Below, piece after piece: positions 1-7,779 of a stretch of 58,053 nucleotides of DNA. Under the pieces are notes generated by a model. The model was not told the origin of the DNA. It made no database searches and worked only from the letters and a program-made list of their open reading frames with translations. Position numbers and translations under genes: made by a program. Every line of letters begins with the position of its first letter. The first letter of the stretch is position 1. This DNA is from Bacteroidales bacterium (GTDB lineage Bacteria; Bacteroidota; Bacteroidia; Bacteroidales; WCHB1-69), in NCBI GenBank assembly GCA_017525505.1, contig JAFXSR010000044.1:1-58053 (forward strand), read 5' to 3'.

Positions 1-1
1 A

Positions 2-862
2 ACACAGTCGCTGAATGGCATTTTCATTCTGTCCATCATTCTCAACGGGCTTTTTGTGCTCATTGAAGCAGGTGTAGGTCTATGGCAAGACTCCCTCTCG
101 CTCCTCAGCGATGCGGGTCACAACCTCAGCGACGTGTTCAGCCTCTTGCTTGTACTCATCGCCTTCCGCTTAGCCAAAGCGCAACGAAACGAGCGTTTTA
201 CCTACGGATACCGCAAGTCCACTGTTCTCATCTCATTGCTGAATGCCGTCATTCTGCTGGTGGCAATCGGGGCCATCGTGATTGAGAGCATCCACAAATT
301 CAGCGAACCCACCGAGGTAAACGGCATTGCCGTATCATGGACCGCGGGGGTGGGCATCCTCATCAACGGAGCAACGGCATTGCTGCTCATGCGAGGACAA
401 AAGAGCGATCTCAACGTACGTGGCGCCTTCCTCCACATGGCTGCCGACACCCTTGTATCCATCGGTGTGGTCTTCAGCGGCATCCTCATTTATTACACCG
501 GCTGGACCATTATCGACCCCATCGTGTCGCTCATTATCGCCGCTGTCATTCTCGTCTCTACCTGGGAACTACTTTCCGACAGTCTGAGGCTTGCGGTGGA
601 CGGCATTCCCGACGGGGTTGAGTTACAGGAAATCGAACAACTGCTTAACGCCGAAGAGCATGTGAAAGGAACCCATCATATTCATGTGTGGGCCATCAGC
701 ACTACTGAGACCGCCCTCACAGCCCATGTGGTCATCGACGACCTCAGTTGCTGGCCACAAGTTACGGAACAGATCAAACACACCCTTGCCGAGCATGGTA
801 TCAACCATGCCACTCTTGAGCCCGAAACCGAAGAGCATCAGTGCTGTGATATGGAGTGTTAA
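2..862 (+). CDS. Cation diffusion facilitator family transporter, 5' partial
   Basis: Inner-membrane antiporter of the CDF family (CzcD/ZitB type), which exports divalent metals such as Zn2+ in exchange for protons. The reading frame is open to the left edge, so the true start lies outside the window; the first ATG-like codon inside (GTG at 56) falls within the first membrane helix and is not the start. The visible 286 residues contain hydrophobic helices, the metal-site motif DAGHNLSD (HxxxD of helix 2), a second HMAADT motif (HxxxD of helix 5) and a C-terminal cytoplasmic domain with HHIHVW. The tail ends in a His/Cys-rich stretch (EEHQCCDMEC), which may add metal binding. It converges with the minus-strand gene that ends at 915. 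The family call is safe; the metal substrate is inferred. Confidence 0.93.
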   Translation, partial: TQSLNGIFILSIILNGLFVLIEAGVGLWQDSLSLLSDAGHNLSDVFSLLLVLIAFRLAKAQRNERFTYGYRKSTVLISLLNAVILLVAIGAIVIESIHKFSEPTEVNGIAVSWTAGVGILINGATALLLMRGQKSDLNVRGAFLHMAADTLVSIGVVFSGILIYYTGWTIIDPIVSLIIAAVILVSTWELLSDSLRLAVDGIPDGVELQEIEQLLNAEEHVKGTHHIHVWAISTTETALTAHVVIDDLSCWPQVTEQIKHTLAEHGINHATLEPETEEHQCCDMEC

Positions 863-914
863 AATAGTTTTTATATCCCTGCCACCACAATATTTTCGAC
901 AAACTAAGAAGGGC

Positions 915-3029
915 CTAGTAATATTGAATCTGACGCTCCAGAATTTCTGTGACGGTCATGGAATCTTTACTTCGTCCTTCATAGCGGATGCGTTTTATCC
1001 AATTTCCCTGTTGGTCGTAGGTGTATTGATAGCGGACTATTTTGTATGGTCTGGAGTCATTGGATTGATAAGCCACATGTTCCACTAAATTGCCGTACTC
1101 ATCATACGTCCATTCTTCCAAATCGGCCATTATGTAGTCAAAAATAGCCTCATTGATTCGAAAATCACCCAACAGTGCCTCTTTTTTCACCATTCTGCCT
1201 GCTGAATCGTAGGAAGTTTGTATATGAAGGTCTAAGGTATGTTGCGAGCCTCGAACATCATAATACTTGGATTCAGTCTCCCTACCAGCACTATCATATT
1301 GGTAATAGTTGTCCCAGCCTTCGGGTTTCCAGTCCCCGATGGAATATTCGCGAATCATATTATGCTGGTCGTCATATTCATACCCTTTATTCTTTCGGAA
1401 GCCCTTGCATTTACAAGTTCTATTATTACCATCATAACCATCACAGCGTCCCTCGAATATCATATTATCCATACTGTCGTACACAAAATAATCCATCCAT
1501 TTTGCAGTATTGCCATTGTTCATCTGATGTGCCACCATATTGCCTCGTTCATCATAGCAATAGGTGTCACCATAATCGAGATATTTATTACTCTTATTTT
1601 TACTTTTTGAGGAACTTTGTTTCAAAGCATCCTCAAAGCGATGTTGAACAATCTCCACTCGCACAGGTTTCCCTTCAGCATTTAATGTAATGACATCCTC
1701 ATGCCAATTGATGACGTCCTTATAATGAGTTGATATTTTTGTCAATCGTCCGTATTTATCATATTCGAAAGAATCAGTATTTGAGTATCTTGTGTCTATT
1801 ACCTGAGTAATACGACCTGATGCATCAAAACTGTATATTTTTATAGGTTCTATGGAATTATACTCCTTGTCAGTCAAAACACGAGCACTGTTGATATCGT
1901 ATTTCTGAAGCGCCTTCAAAAGGATTTTGTTGATATGGCATTGCTCTAAATATCCTGTTTTGGCAAACAACCACGTTTGCTGTTTGGAATAAACATCCTC
2001 GGAAGAGTTTTCACGATTTAGTACTGAAGTGGGCACCCTGGTCTGTACAACTGACTTTACTGTGCCATTAAGTGAGATATTCAATTCTGTGTAATAACCA
2101 TTGAAAAGATTTAACTCTTTGTAAGGTTTTTCAGCAACATATTCGGTTTTCTCCCGTGGTTCGACAGTTTCTACGGAAACACTGACAGAATCGGGGTTGA
2201 AATGCTCAATCGGTTTATAACGGGTACTTTGCTGGGTGTCGGTTTTCTTGCCACCCATGACGATTTCTTCCACATCGTTGTGAAGTTTCTCATAGTCAAT
2301 ATTTTCCTTGTAGGTATATTTGTACATAGACTGTCGCAATTCGCCGTTTTCCGTTGGAATGTATTTTGTCATTATATAGTCGAAAGGCATATCTGTCCCA
2401 TGGAACATAATCAAATGCAAGCGGTACAGTTGGTCTTTGTCGCTGCCGTCGGGATTGGAGCTGTAAACGTAATATACCACCTTGGTAAAGCTGGTGGAGA
2501 AACGGTTTTTTGGCAACTCGTCGTACCATTCATAACCCCAAATATTCAAGGTGTCCATCCTGAAAAAATCGAAGTTATAATAGTGGCAAAGCTCGTATTC
2601 ACAAGGCAGTTTGTTCTTTTTGTGTGCTTTGTACAACAGAGCCCTGTTTTCGGCGGCTTTCCTATAATTTCCCATACCAGAGTAACAGACAATCTTGTTG
2701 CGGATGGCAAAATAATCGGTTCCCGGTTTCTTCAAGGCCAACATCTCTTCATTGAGTACCAACGCTTCCTCAAATTTTTCCTGATACCGGTAAACCATTT
2801 CAAGCAGATTGGCTGTACCGTAATAGTCGGCAATGGCATCCTTGTATGTTTGACTTTCATCTGGTGATAGACTTTGCCAGCGTTGTTTGGCATACTGGCA
2901 GGCCTCTTCATAGAGTCCAGCCTGACACAAACTGTCAATATGACGTTCGTATTGGTCGCTTTGCGCATAGACTTCCCCAAGCGGAATCAGGACAACAACG
3001 GTCAGTAAAAAAACGAATATTTTTTTCAT
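915..3029 (-). CDS. Secreted YD/RHS-repeat-like protein
   Basis: A 704-residue exported protein of unknown function. It begins with a clear signal peptide (MKKIFVFLLTVVVLIPLGEVYAQ). Residues about 25-130 look helical and TPR-like. The C-terminal half carries many degenerate repeats of the YD/RHS type, such as YDSAGRMVKK, YDEYGNLVEH and YDQQGNWIKR, which form beta-hairpin solenoids. I see no toxin or protease domain after the repeats, so this is not a classical full-length Rhs toxin. No T9SS sorting domain is visible. A -7 box for this strand lies at 3058-3065, just upstream of the start, and the gene stands alone. It may be a surface or periplasmic scaffold, but the function is unassigned. 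Confidence 0.8.
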   Translation of the reverse strand: MKKIFVFLLTVVVLIPLGEVYAQSDQYERHIDSLCQAGLYEEACQYAKQRWQSLSPDESQTYKDAIADYYGTANLLEMVYRYQEKFEEALVLNEEMLALKKPGTDYFAIRNKIVCYSGMGNYRKAAENRALLYKAHKKNKLPCEYELCHYYNFDFFRMDTLNIWGYEWYDELPKNRFSTSFTKVVYYVYSSNPDGSDKDQLYRLHLIMFHGTDMPFDYIMTKYIPTENGELRQSMYKYTYKENIDYEKLHNDVEEIVMGGKKTDTQQSTRYKPIEHFNPDSVSVSVETVEPREKTEYVAEKPYKELNLFNGYYTELNISLNGTVKSVVQTRVPTSVLNRENSSEDVYSKQQTWLFAKTGYLEQCHINKILLKALQKYDINSARVLTDKEYNSIEPIKIYSFDASGRITQVIDTRYSNTDSFEYDKYGRLTKISTHYKDVINWHEDVITLNAEGKPVRVEIVQHRFEDALKQSSSKSKNKSNKYLDYGDTYCYDERGNMVAHQMNNGNTAKWMDYFVYDSMDNMIFEGRCDGYDGNNRTCKCKGFRKNKGYEYDDQHNMIREYSIGDWKPEGWDNYYQYDSAGRETESKYYDVRGSQHTLDLHIQTSYDSAGRMVKKEALLGDFRINEAIFDYIMADLEEWTYDEYGNLVEHVAYQSNDSRPYKIVRYQYTYDQQGNWIKRIRYEGRSKDSMTVTEILERQIQYY

Positions 3030-3057
3030 AAACTCCTGTGAATTTCAATTCGGACAG

Positions 3058-3065
3058 CAAAAATA
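3058..3065 (-). promoter_or_regulatory. Bacteroidota -7 box for the YD-repeat gene
   Basis: The minus strand reads TATTTTTG, matching the TAnnTTTG consensus, about 30 bases before the ATG at 3029. No convincing -33 TTTG was found at the usual distance. Confidence 0.45.
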
Positions 3066-3141
3066 GAAAATTATTCAATAACATGTGTTTTTTTCATGTC
3101 CACTTTTTTTAACTGGTACATTGTGAATCATTGCTGGCCAT

Positions 3142-3522
3142 TACTACTGTTGCAATAATATCTTATTAAGACTAGTAATAAAAGTATGTCATGATGTGGT
3201 ATACAATGCAAGAAACTAGTCGTGCTGAAAGCACGCAATCCTATTAACCCCGCATAAGCGTAGCGCAATGTGGGGTATGCGGCAATATACTTTACTCCTG
3301 CGTGCCGTAGGTACGCCACATTGGAATGTATGTAGCGTGCCTTCCGCACGCAGATTGTATTTGTCATTCTCCACCCCACACAACAAGTTGTGCGAGGTTA
3401 ATAGAATATCGTGCCTTTGGCACGACTCTTTGTCTCTCAAATCAAAAAAACTAGAAGCCATTATAAATATTTGATACAGCGTTATTTATACAGATTGTCC
3501 ATTTTTTATTGCAACAGTAGTA
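3142..3522. mobile_element. MITE-like element, copy 1 (381 bp, 17-bp terminal inverted repeats)
   Basis: The left end TACTACTGTTGCAATAA (3142-3158) is the exact reverse complement of the right end (3506-3522). The element is flanked by GCTGGCCAT (3133-3141) and GCTAGCCAT (3523-3531), an 8/9 match that looks like a 9-bp target-site duplication. The interior has no credible gene. It is packed with short hairpins: CGTGCT-GAA-AGCACG near 3222, CCCCGCAT...ATGTGGGG around 3248-3275, GCGTGCC-GTA-GGTACGC near 3300, GCGTGCCTTCCGCACGC near 3337, CACAAC-AA-GTTGTG near 3378 and CGTGCC-TTT-GGCACG near 3409. A second, inverted copy lies at 42043-42328. It appears non-autonomous, because no transposase is present in the window. 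Confidence 0.75.
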
Positions 3523-3542
3523 GCTAGCCATTTTGAATTATT

Positions 3543-3641
3543 CAAAATCGAGGGGGATTTACGAATTTTGACCATAAAAATCGTCGGGGATTTTAGAATT
3601 TCGATAATAAAAATTACAGGGGATTTAGATTTTTTTATCAA
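3543..3641. repeat. Three tandem 33-bp repeats
   Basis: Units start at 3543, 3576 and 3609, each 33 bp (the third slightly degenerate), built on the pattern AAAATCGnnGGGGATTTTAG followed by an AT-rich tail. They sit right after the MITE-like element and about 250 bp before the next gene. The rest of the stretch 3642-3890 is AT-rich, and I see no gene or clear structure in it. Confidence 0.6.
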
Positions 3642-3890
3642 AAACTTGTGTATATCAATTATTTTCTCATGCATCGTTGGATGCATTTTGTGATAAATTC
3701 TCCGCACGTGTTGGTGAGCGGTTTCTGCTATACACAAAAGACTTGTCGCACGACGGACAAACACGATTGCTCCCGATACCAATGGCAATGTTTGTGTAAA
3801 ACTTTACGCACATCAAACAAAAGTTCAACCCATAATTGGCATCACATACTATTCCAAAGAGAAAAAAGTTAACAGCAAAATAAATACATT

Positions 3891-4592
3891 ATGAGAAAAA
3901 TTTTTATCCTCGCCACCTCTGTACTCTTGACGGCTGCCTTACTCATCATGTTCGGCTGCAACCATCCCAAACAATTTGAGCTAACCCTCAAGCTTGATAA
4001 TGCTGAGGGGCAAAGCGTTTACCTTTGCAAACACATCGATGATAATACTGACGCGGTTATTGACAGCAGCGTCATCTCTGACAAAACAGCTGTGCTGACC
4101 GCCCCCAACGACAACCCGCAAACGCTCTATATCATCAAATTCAACAAGAACGACCACTGTGGAATCTACACCTTCTTCACCGAAAACCAAAACACAACGA
4201 TTACAGGCAACCGCGATGACATGCCGCATTGGACCGTTAAAGGCTGTCCTACCATGGACATTTTAATGGCTCACCATGAAGAGTCAATGAAGTTGTATGA
4301 AGAGCCTATTATGGCTGCCTATATGGAGCTTGAGGAGGCTGGATTGGCAGGAGATACGGTAAAGTTTGCTGAAACCAACGACCAAGTTCAAGTTCTCATC
4401 GAAAAGTATTTCAATTATCAGGCAGATTTCATCAGGAATCACGCTGATAGCTACCTCGGGCACTATATGCTCGACGACATGAAAGAAGATCTTGATTTTG
4501 AACTTGTGAAAGAGTTAGCTTCCGGCCTCAGCAACCTTACGGCGTTCCAACTCATAAGATCCTACTGGAAGGAGAATTACGAACTCTATTGA
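3891..4592 (+). CDS. DUF4369 lipoprotein, truncated before the thioredoxin domain
   Basis: A 233-residue predicted lipoprotein. Its signal sequence ends in a lipobox (IMFGC, Cys at about residue 23). Residues 28-120 fit the DUF4369 domain, the beta-rich N-terminal part of many TlpA-like disulfide oxidoreductases of Bacteroidota. Those proteins normally continue to about 350-380 residues with a thioredoxin fold and a CxxC motif. Here the frame stops after a helical segment and no CxxC is present, so redox activity is not expected. The last codons overlap a remnant of an unrelated peptidase C26 gene in another frame (from about 4559). This suggests a deletion that removed the 3' part of this gene together with the 5' part of its neighbour. 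It could be expressed as a short protein or be a pseudogene. Confidence 0.7.
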   Translation: MRKIFILATSVLLTAALLIMFGCNHPKQFELTLKLDNAEGQSVYLCKHIDDNTDAVIDSSVISDKTAVLTAPNDNPQTLYIIKFNKNDHCGIYTFFTENQNTTITGNRDDMPHWTVKGCPTMDILMAHHEESMKLYEEPIMAAYMELEEAGLAGDTVKFAETNDQVQVLIEKYFNYQADFIRNHADSYLGHYMLDDMKEDLDFELVKELASGLSNLTAFQLIRSYWKENYELY

Positions 4593-4813
4593 ACAAAGAA
4601 TTCATCGAAGTAAATACCTTACACCACCAGGCTGCCAAAGATCTCGGTGGTAATTTGACAGCGATGGCTGTCGCTCCCGATGGCATTATCGAAGCAGTCC
4701 AAATACCGGACAAGCATTTTGTATGGGCTGTTCAATGGCATCCTGAATACATGTTCAGAACAGACCCTGCCAGTTTGGCTATATTCTCATGTTTCGTCAA
4801 GCATTGTAAATAA
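4559..4813 (+). pseudogene. C-terminal remnant of a peptidase C26 (gamma-glutamyl-GABA hydrolase-like) gene
   Basis: The frame encodes the last quarter of a class I glutamine-amidotransferase-like hydrolase of the PuuD type. It shows the conserved VNTLHHQA segment, the APDGIIEAV segment and the catalytic QWHPE (His and Glu of the Cys-His-Glu triad). The nucleophile Cys domain is missing, so the product cannot be active. The frame is open from about 4559 inside the 3' end of the DUF4369 gene. The first usable start would be TTG at 4589. It is most simply read as the 3' fragment left by a deletion. Confidence 0.75.
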
Positions 4814-4881
4814 GTATGCTATTTTCCATCGGAGGTTGTTTTTTACGTGTGCCGTTTGAACGTTTTTTTTCTCGCCCATTG

Positions 4882-6165
4882 TTATTGTTTGATTGGATGC
4901 ACCAGCAGTTCGGTCATTCCGTATATAGCCATATAGCTTGCTATTGAGCCGAGACCCATACTGGCCCGTCGTTCGTCGAGGTGCTCAATGTCCTCGATAG
5001 GGTCGAATGCAGTGATGCCGTCAATTGTTGTCAGCTGCGTGCCGTACAGTTGCGGTTTGCCCTGATGTACCAAATCACGGTCGGTCATATAGGCAATCCA
5101 GATGAGGTCAAAGTTGCCATTGTCTGCTGCCGGCTTGGCGTGCTCCAAGAACCAATGCAGAAACTCCGGCTCTGAATGTTGCGCCAACAATGATGCATCG
5201 TTCACTCCTTGGTGGCCAACATTGTCGTAGGTCGGAAAACCATATTGGTCAATGAGTTCCTGTAGTCGAACGATGTTCAATGAGTCAGTCTTTTGAATCT
5301 CTCGTCTCAGACTGTCAGGCCATGTGCCATCTTTGGGCAACAGGTGACGTAGCCGCTGGTCTTCATCGCACATTGTCTTAAGTTGTTCACGATAGGTTTC
5401 GTTCAGATTTTCACGACCAATATCCTCTCTGTCGACTATATCATGGACAATTTTGCCGTCGTTGTAGTCACCGTTGTCAATGGCCGCCAGAGCCTCTTTG
5501 AAATACCATTGCTTGAACTCCTTCGACATATACTGCGCAATATATGTTGCAAAGTCGTTGCACAGGGGACCGACCCTTGTCAAAGTAGGGAAACCGCGTT
5601 CCGCTATAAGTTGCTTGAGTTCAGCTTCGTTGCGTGTTTCCACTTCGCGGAGTGCAGTCTTCAGGGAATCCTCATTCTGACTGCCATTGCCCACTATATT
5701 TCTCAGCGCCTGTTCGGCCCGTTTCATTTCCAGTAGGCGGTTCTGATAGACGGTATCTTGATAGCCACGAGGCGACACAATGGCCACCAATTCATCCCAA
5801 TAGTCCAACGAATCAACACCATAGTCGGCAGCCTCACGCTCCAAATATTTCATATCGAACCATTTGCTGTTGGCTGCACGGAACATCACTCTTTTCTCAG
5901 CCTCGCTGCCGGGATTGTATGCATGCGTCAGCCACATAAAATACATTATCGACATATAGTCGGCGGAGGGGATGCTGTAGACGGAATCCATCAGACAATA
6001 CGTGTTGTAGGCGGTCTTGTAGTCCTGCCGATTAAGCGCATCCATTGCCAAGGACTGCAGATTGTCGTAGGATGGGATGCCGGACTGCACTTCTTGCGCC
6101 GACACAAATAAACAAGCGGCGAAGGTGAGTGTCGCCATAAGGATGATTCTCTTGCTTGTTTTCAT
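4882..6165 (-). CDS. Exported DUF6624 protein with an internal duplication
   Basis: A 427-residue protein of unknown function with a signal peptide (MKTSKRIILMATLTFAACLFVSA-Q). Residues about 260-420 match DUF6624. This part contains DEDQRLRHLLPKDG, LQELIDQYGFPTYDNVG, LAQHSEPEF, DRDLVHQGKPQLYGTQ and a C-terminal DERRASMGL. The middle (about residues 185-245) repeats the start of that domain in degraded form: LIAERGFPTLTRVG, then IAQYMSKEF where the intact copy has LAQHSEPEF. So the protein seems to hold one degenerate and one complete copy. The N-terminal third is helical and unassigned. The gene stands alone and is convergent with the C26 remnant. Confidence 0.8.
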   Translation of the reverse strand: MKTSKRIILMATLTFAACLFVSAQEVQSGIPSYDNLQSLAMDALNRQDYKTAYNTYCLMDSVYSIPSADYMSIMYFMWLTHAYNPGSEAEKRVMFRAANSKWFDMKYLEREAADYGVDSLDYWDELVAIVSPRGYQDTVYQNRLLEMKRAEQALRNIVGNGSQNEDSLKTALREVETRNEAELKQLIAERGFPTLTRVGPLCNDFATYIAQYMSKEFKQWYFKEALAAIDNGDYNDGKIVHDIVDREDIGRENLNETYREQLKTMCDEDQRLRHLLPKDGTWPDSLRREIQKTDSLNIVRLQELIDQYGFPTYDNVGHQGVNDASLLAQHSEPEFLHWFLEHAKPAADNGNFDLIWIAYMTDRDLVHQGKPQLYGTQLTTIDGITAFDPIEDIEHLDERRASMGLGSIASYMAIYGMTELLVHPIKQ

Positions 6166-6299
6166 ATTGAATAATGTTTTAATTGTCTTGGTTGATTGAT
6201 TTATTAACCCACTTCTACTCTATTAGTCGCCCCAAAAGTCGATTTCGTTACATTGAAAATGATTTTTTACAATTAGTTTGTAAGTGATTGATGTTTAAT

Positions 6300-6357
6300 G
6301 GACTTCGCACAAAAATCGGCGGCAACCTGAAGAAGTCAAAATAGAAGTCCCCTTAAT
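6300..6357 (+). repeat. Dispersed structured element, copy A
   Basis: Three short segments can pair: GGACTTC (6300-6306), GAAGTC (6332-6337) and GAAGTCC (6344-6350), followed by CCTTAAT. A homologous element lies at 15287-15345 with GGACCTC, GAGGTC and GAGGTCC. The same C-to-T / G-to-A change appears in every segment, so pairing is preserved. This copy lies upstream of the -7 box of the glutathione peroxidase gene, so it need not be part of that mRNA. Confidence 0.5.
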
Positions 6358-6424
6358 TTGGATAAGAACCAGTTGATGAATGATTAACCTTAAGATCGTA
6401 GCCTTCGGGCTGCATTTTTTTTTG

Positions 6425-6432
6425 TATCTTTG
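6425..6432 (+). promoter_or_regulatory. Bacteroidota -7 box for glutathione peroxidase
   Basis: TATCTTTG matches TAnnTTTG and lies 22 bases before the ATG at 6455. No clear -33 box. Confidence 0.6.
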
Positions 6433-6454
6433 CCCCAAAATTAAAACAACTATT

Positions 6455-7087
6455 ATGAAAGTAAGAAACATCATTATCGCAACTCTCGCTCTGCTTGTGA
6501 CGGTGAGTTGCTTCGGACAAAGTAAAAAGTACAAAAACATTTACGACATTACGGTCAAGGACATCAAAGGCAACGATGTGTCGCTGGCCAACTACAAAGG
6601 CAAGGTCTTGCTGATTGTCAATGTGGCAAGCAAGTGCGGACTGACCCCACAATATGAGGGACTGGAAGCCCTTTATCAGAAATACAAGGACCAAGGGTTG
6701 GAAATCCTGGCATTCCCTTGCAACCAGTTCCTTGAACAAGAGCCCGGCACCAACGATGAGATTCTGGACTTTTGCTCCGTCAATTACAACGTCACCTTCC
6801 CGTTATTCGACAAGATTGATGTGAATGGCAAGGCGGAAAGCCCGCTATACACATTCCTCAAGTCCAAAGCCCCATTCAAGGGCTATCCGGAAGGATACGA
6901 GGCTTTTGCCAACCAGCTCACCATGATCCACCAGAAAACCGGCAGCGGCTTTGAGAAAGGCAATGCCATCAAGTGGAATTTCGGCAAGTTCCTGGTCTCC
7001 AAAGACGGCAAAACCATCCTGCGTTTTGAGCCGATGGTATCACCAGATGGTTTAGAAGCGGATATCCAGCGGATGTTGAAGGAGTAA
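6455..7087 (+). CDS. Glutathione peroxidase family protein, exported
   Basis: Thiol peroxidase of the GPx family (210 residues), reducing hydroperoxides, in bacteria usually with thioredoxin as donor. The catalytic tetrad is visible: Cys61 in VASKCG (Cys in place of selenocysteine), Gln91 in CNQF, and Trp174-Asn175 in KWNF. The ATG at 6455 was chosen over an upstream in-frame codon at 6380. It follows the -7 box at 6425-6432 and yields a signal sequence (MKVRNIIIATLALLVTVSC). That sequence could be a lipobox (VTVSC), or be cleaved after CFGQ, so the enzyme is probably periplasmic. It is followed at once by a remnant of a solute-binding protein and then by a flavodoxin-like lipoprotein, which suggests a redox-stress context. 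Confidence 0.93.
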   Translation: MKVRNIIIATLALLVTVSCFGQSKKYKNIYDITVKDIKGNDVSLANYKGKVLLIVNVASKCGLTPQYEGLEALYQKYKDQGLEILAFPCNQFLEQEPGTNDEILDFCSVNYNVTFPLFDKIDVNGKAESPLYTFLKSKAPFKGYPEGYEAFANQLTMIHQKTGSGFEKGNAIKWNFGKFLVSKDGKTILRFEPMVSPDGLEADIQRMLKE

Positions 7088-7090
7088 AAA

Positions 7091-7204
7091 ATGCCGACCA
7101 TTTCCACTCATTGGCCAACATTGACCAAGCGAAAGTGCGTGTGATGGTTGATCCTGGCGGACTGAACGAATCTGTTACTCACGGAAAAATTGAAAAACAA
7201 ATTC
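7091..7204 (+). pseudogene. Remnant of a family 3 solute-binding / cyclohexadienyl dehydratase-like gene
   Basis: In the gap after glutathione peroxidase, the frame starting with AAT GCC GAC at about 7093 reads QAKVRVMVDPGGLNE, followed by KIEKQI. This resembles the VRVIVNPGGTNE segment of PheC-type dehydratases and related periplasmic binding proteins. Nothing upstream or downstream continues the domain, and there is no start. It is best seen as an internal fragment of a deleted gene. The match is short, so confidence is limited. Confidence 0.4.
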
Positions 7205-7229
7205 AACAAAGCTAACAAGAAAAACAAAG

Positions 7230-7769
7230 ATGAGACGCATTACAACAATCCTCTGCACTGCCATCATACTAATGGGCATGACGGCTTGCGCACAGAAAAA
7301 CAATCAAAACAATCCCAATCAAGGAAAGGAAAACCCCGAAATGAAAAAGACATTAGTAGTTTACTTCTCAGCCACTGGAACTACGAAGGCTGCGGCACAA
7401 AAGTTAGCGAAAGAACACAACGCTGACCTGTACGAAATCACCCCGGAACAGCCTTACACCGCCGCCGACCTCGACTGGCGCGACAAGACCTCTCGCTCAA
7501 CCATTGAAATGAAGGACAAGAGCTCTCGCCCCGCCATCAAAGGCAAGTGCGAGAACATCGCCGACTACGATACCGTATGGATTGGCTTCCCCATTTGGTG
7601 GTACACCGCCCCAACCATCGTCAACACTTTCATCGAAGCCCACGACCTCAGCGGCAAAGTGCTCAACGTTTTCGCCACCAGTGGTGGCAGTGGAGTGGAA
7701 GGCTCCGCCAACGACCTCAAAAAGGCTTATCCACAGTACAACTGGGGTGAGAGCAGACTGATGAATTAA
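7230..7769 (+). CDS. Flavodoxin-like lipoprotein, probably 3'-truncated
   Basis: A 179-residue flavodoxin-fold protein with an N-terminal lipoprotein signal (MGMTAC lipobox, Cys at about residue 14-20). From about residue 38 it shows a flavodoxin domain: VVYFSATGTT is the FMN phosphate-binding loop, DTVWIGFPIWWYTAPT the isoalloxazine-contacting loop, and FATSGGSGV the third loop. It fits the Flavodoxin_4 family, which includes periplasmic or surface-tethered flavodoxins. Homologues usually run 15-25 residues further after the WGESRLMN segment; here the frame stops directly after it, so the last helix may be lost. An internal ATG at 7341 would give a cytoplasmic form. The DUF454 gene starts 10 bases downstream, so the two are probably co-transcribed. 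Confidence 0.85.
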   Translation: MRRITTILCTAIILMGMTACAQKNNQNNPNQGKENPEMKKTLVVYFSATGTTKAAAQKLAKEHNADLYEITPEQPYTAADLDWRDKTSRSTIEMKDKSSRPAIKGKCENIADYDTVWIGFPIWWYTAPTIVNTFIEAHDLSGKVLNVFATSGGSGVEGSANDLKKAYPQYNWGESRLMN

Positions 7770-7779
7770 TTAAACGGAG

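Noticed and set aside
3128..3474. Open frames of 68-83 codons on both strands in the MITE region, and similar ones at 42032-42329
   Set aside because: They overlap each other on both strands, coincide with the hairpin arrays, and their similarity between the two copies is explained by the DNA repeat. They have no start context or domain.
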